A DNA stretch of 5,293 nucleotides, from positions 1 through 5,293 of the forward strand of contig JAZDHC010000042.1 in assembly GCA_043806395.1 (NCBI GenBank), in the 5' to 3' direction. The DNA comes from CG2-30-40-21 sp043806395 (GTDB lineage: Bacteria > UBA9089 > CG2-30-40-21). The notes beneath the pieces are model-generated. The model made no database searches and was not told the DNA's origin. It saw only the letters and a program-made list of their open reading frames with translations. Below, one piece after another: positions 5,199 to 5,293 of this stretch. Made by a program: the position numbers and the translations under genes. Position 1 is the first letter of the stretch; the number at the start of each line of letters is the position of its first letter.

Positions 5199-5293
5199 TT
5201 GATATTTTTCCACCGCAGAGACGCAGAGTCGCAGAGAAGAAACGCTGAATGAAGCATATAAATTCTCTGCGACTCTGCGTCTCTGCGGTTCAT
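5196..5293. repeat. 98-bp hairpin-forming interspersed repeat, copy 2
   Basis: This is the second copy, in the same orientation as 1-98, differing only at 5249. The perfect 26-bp arms are 5213-5238 and 5263-5288. The stem is the first strong hairpin downstream of the binding-protein gene and could reduce read-through or protect the transcript 3' end, although no U-tract follows within the window. The sequence stops exactly at the end of the copy. Confidence 0.93.

Noticed and set aside
1..5293. Complete circular plasmid or phage with overlapping contig ends
   Set aside because: The end copies differ by one base, no replication or phage gene is present, and uppP and rpoN are chromosomal housekeeping genes.

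Overview
This window is a compact, AT-rich (roughly 40% G+C by eye) bacterial segment with four plus-strand genes. It is framed at both ends by the same 98-bp hairpin-forming repeat in direct orientation. The genes encode undecaprenyl-diphosphatase (uppP), a small secreted Ig-like/FlgD-Ig-like protein, the RNA polymerase sigma-54 factor (rpoN), and a lipoprotein substrate-binding protein of the oligopeptide ABC transporter class. Lipoprotein export, sigma-54 and a C-terminal domain with a YPNP motif and a GKI-LIIR end suggest an uncultured Gram-negative-type bacterium. Candidate phyla of the Omnitrophota, Desantisbacteria or FCB kind would fit, but the window does not settle the phylum.

Layout. 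Positions 1-98 hold repeat copy 1. From 99 to 267 there is a degenerate repeat flank, a 3 x 9-bp tandem repeat, a possible -10 box and a short palindrome leading into uppP. uppP (268-1083) and the Ig-like protein gene (1093-1767) are tightly linked, and the second gene's ribosome binding site overlaps the uppP stop codon. Positions 1768-1897 contain a near-consensus sigma-70 promoter with an extended -10 for rpoN (1898-3280). Positions 3281-3378 contain a hairpin repeat made of 7-bp CACGAAT units, then a strong ribosome binding site. The binding-protein gene (3379-5097) follows. Positions 5098-5195 hold a ribosome binding site with a 13-codon reading frame and a degenerate inverted copy of the left repeat flank. 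Repeat copy 2 occupies 5196-5293.

No evident pathway links the four products. uppP serves cell-wall lipid carrier recycling, rpoN is a global regulator, and the last gene serves peptide or other solute uptake. The binding protein has no permease or ATPase gene in the window, and rpoN lacks its common neighbours lptB and hpf.

No new defence system, CRISPR array, RNA gene or transposase was found. The most unusual content is between the genes: three unrelated repeat families, each built from three iterations of an 8-, 9- or 10-bp unit, two of them arranged as long inverted repeats. The window begins and ends exactly on a repeat copy, which suggests it is a whole contig broken at repeats.
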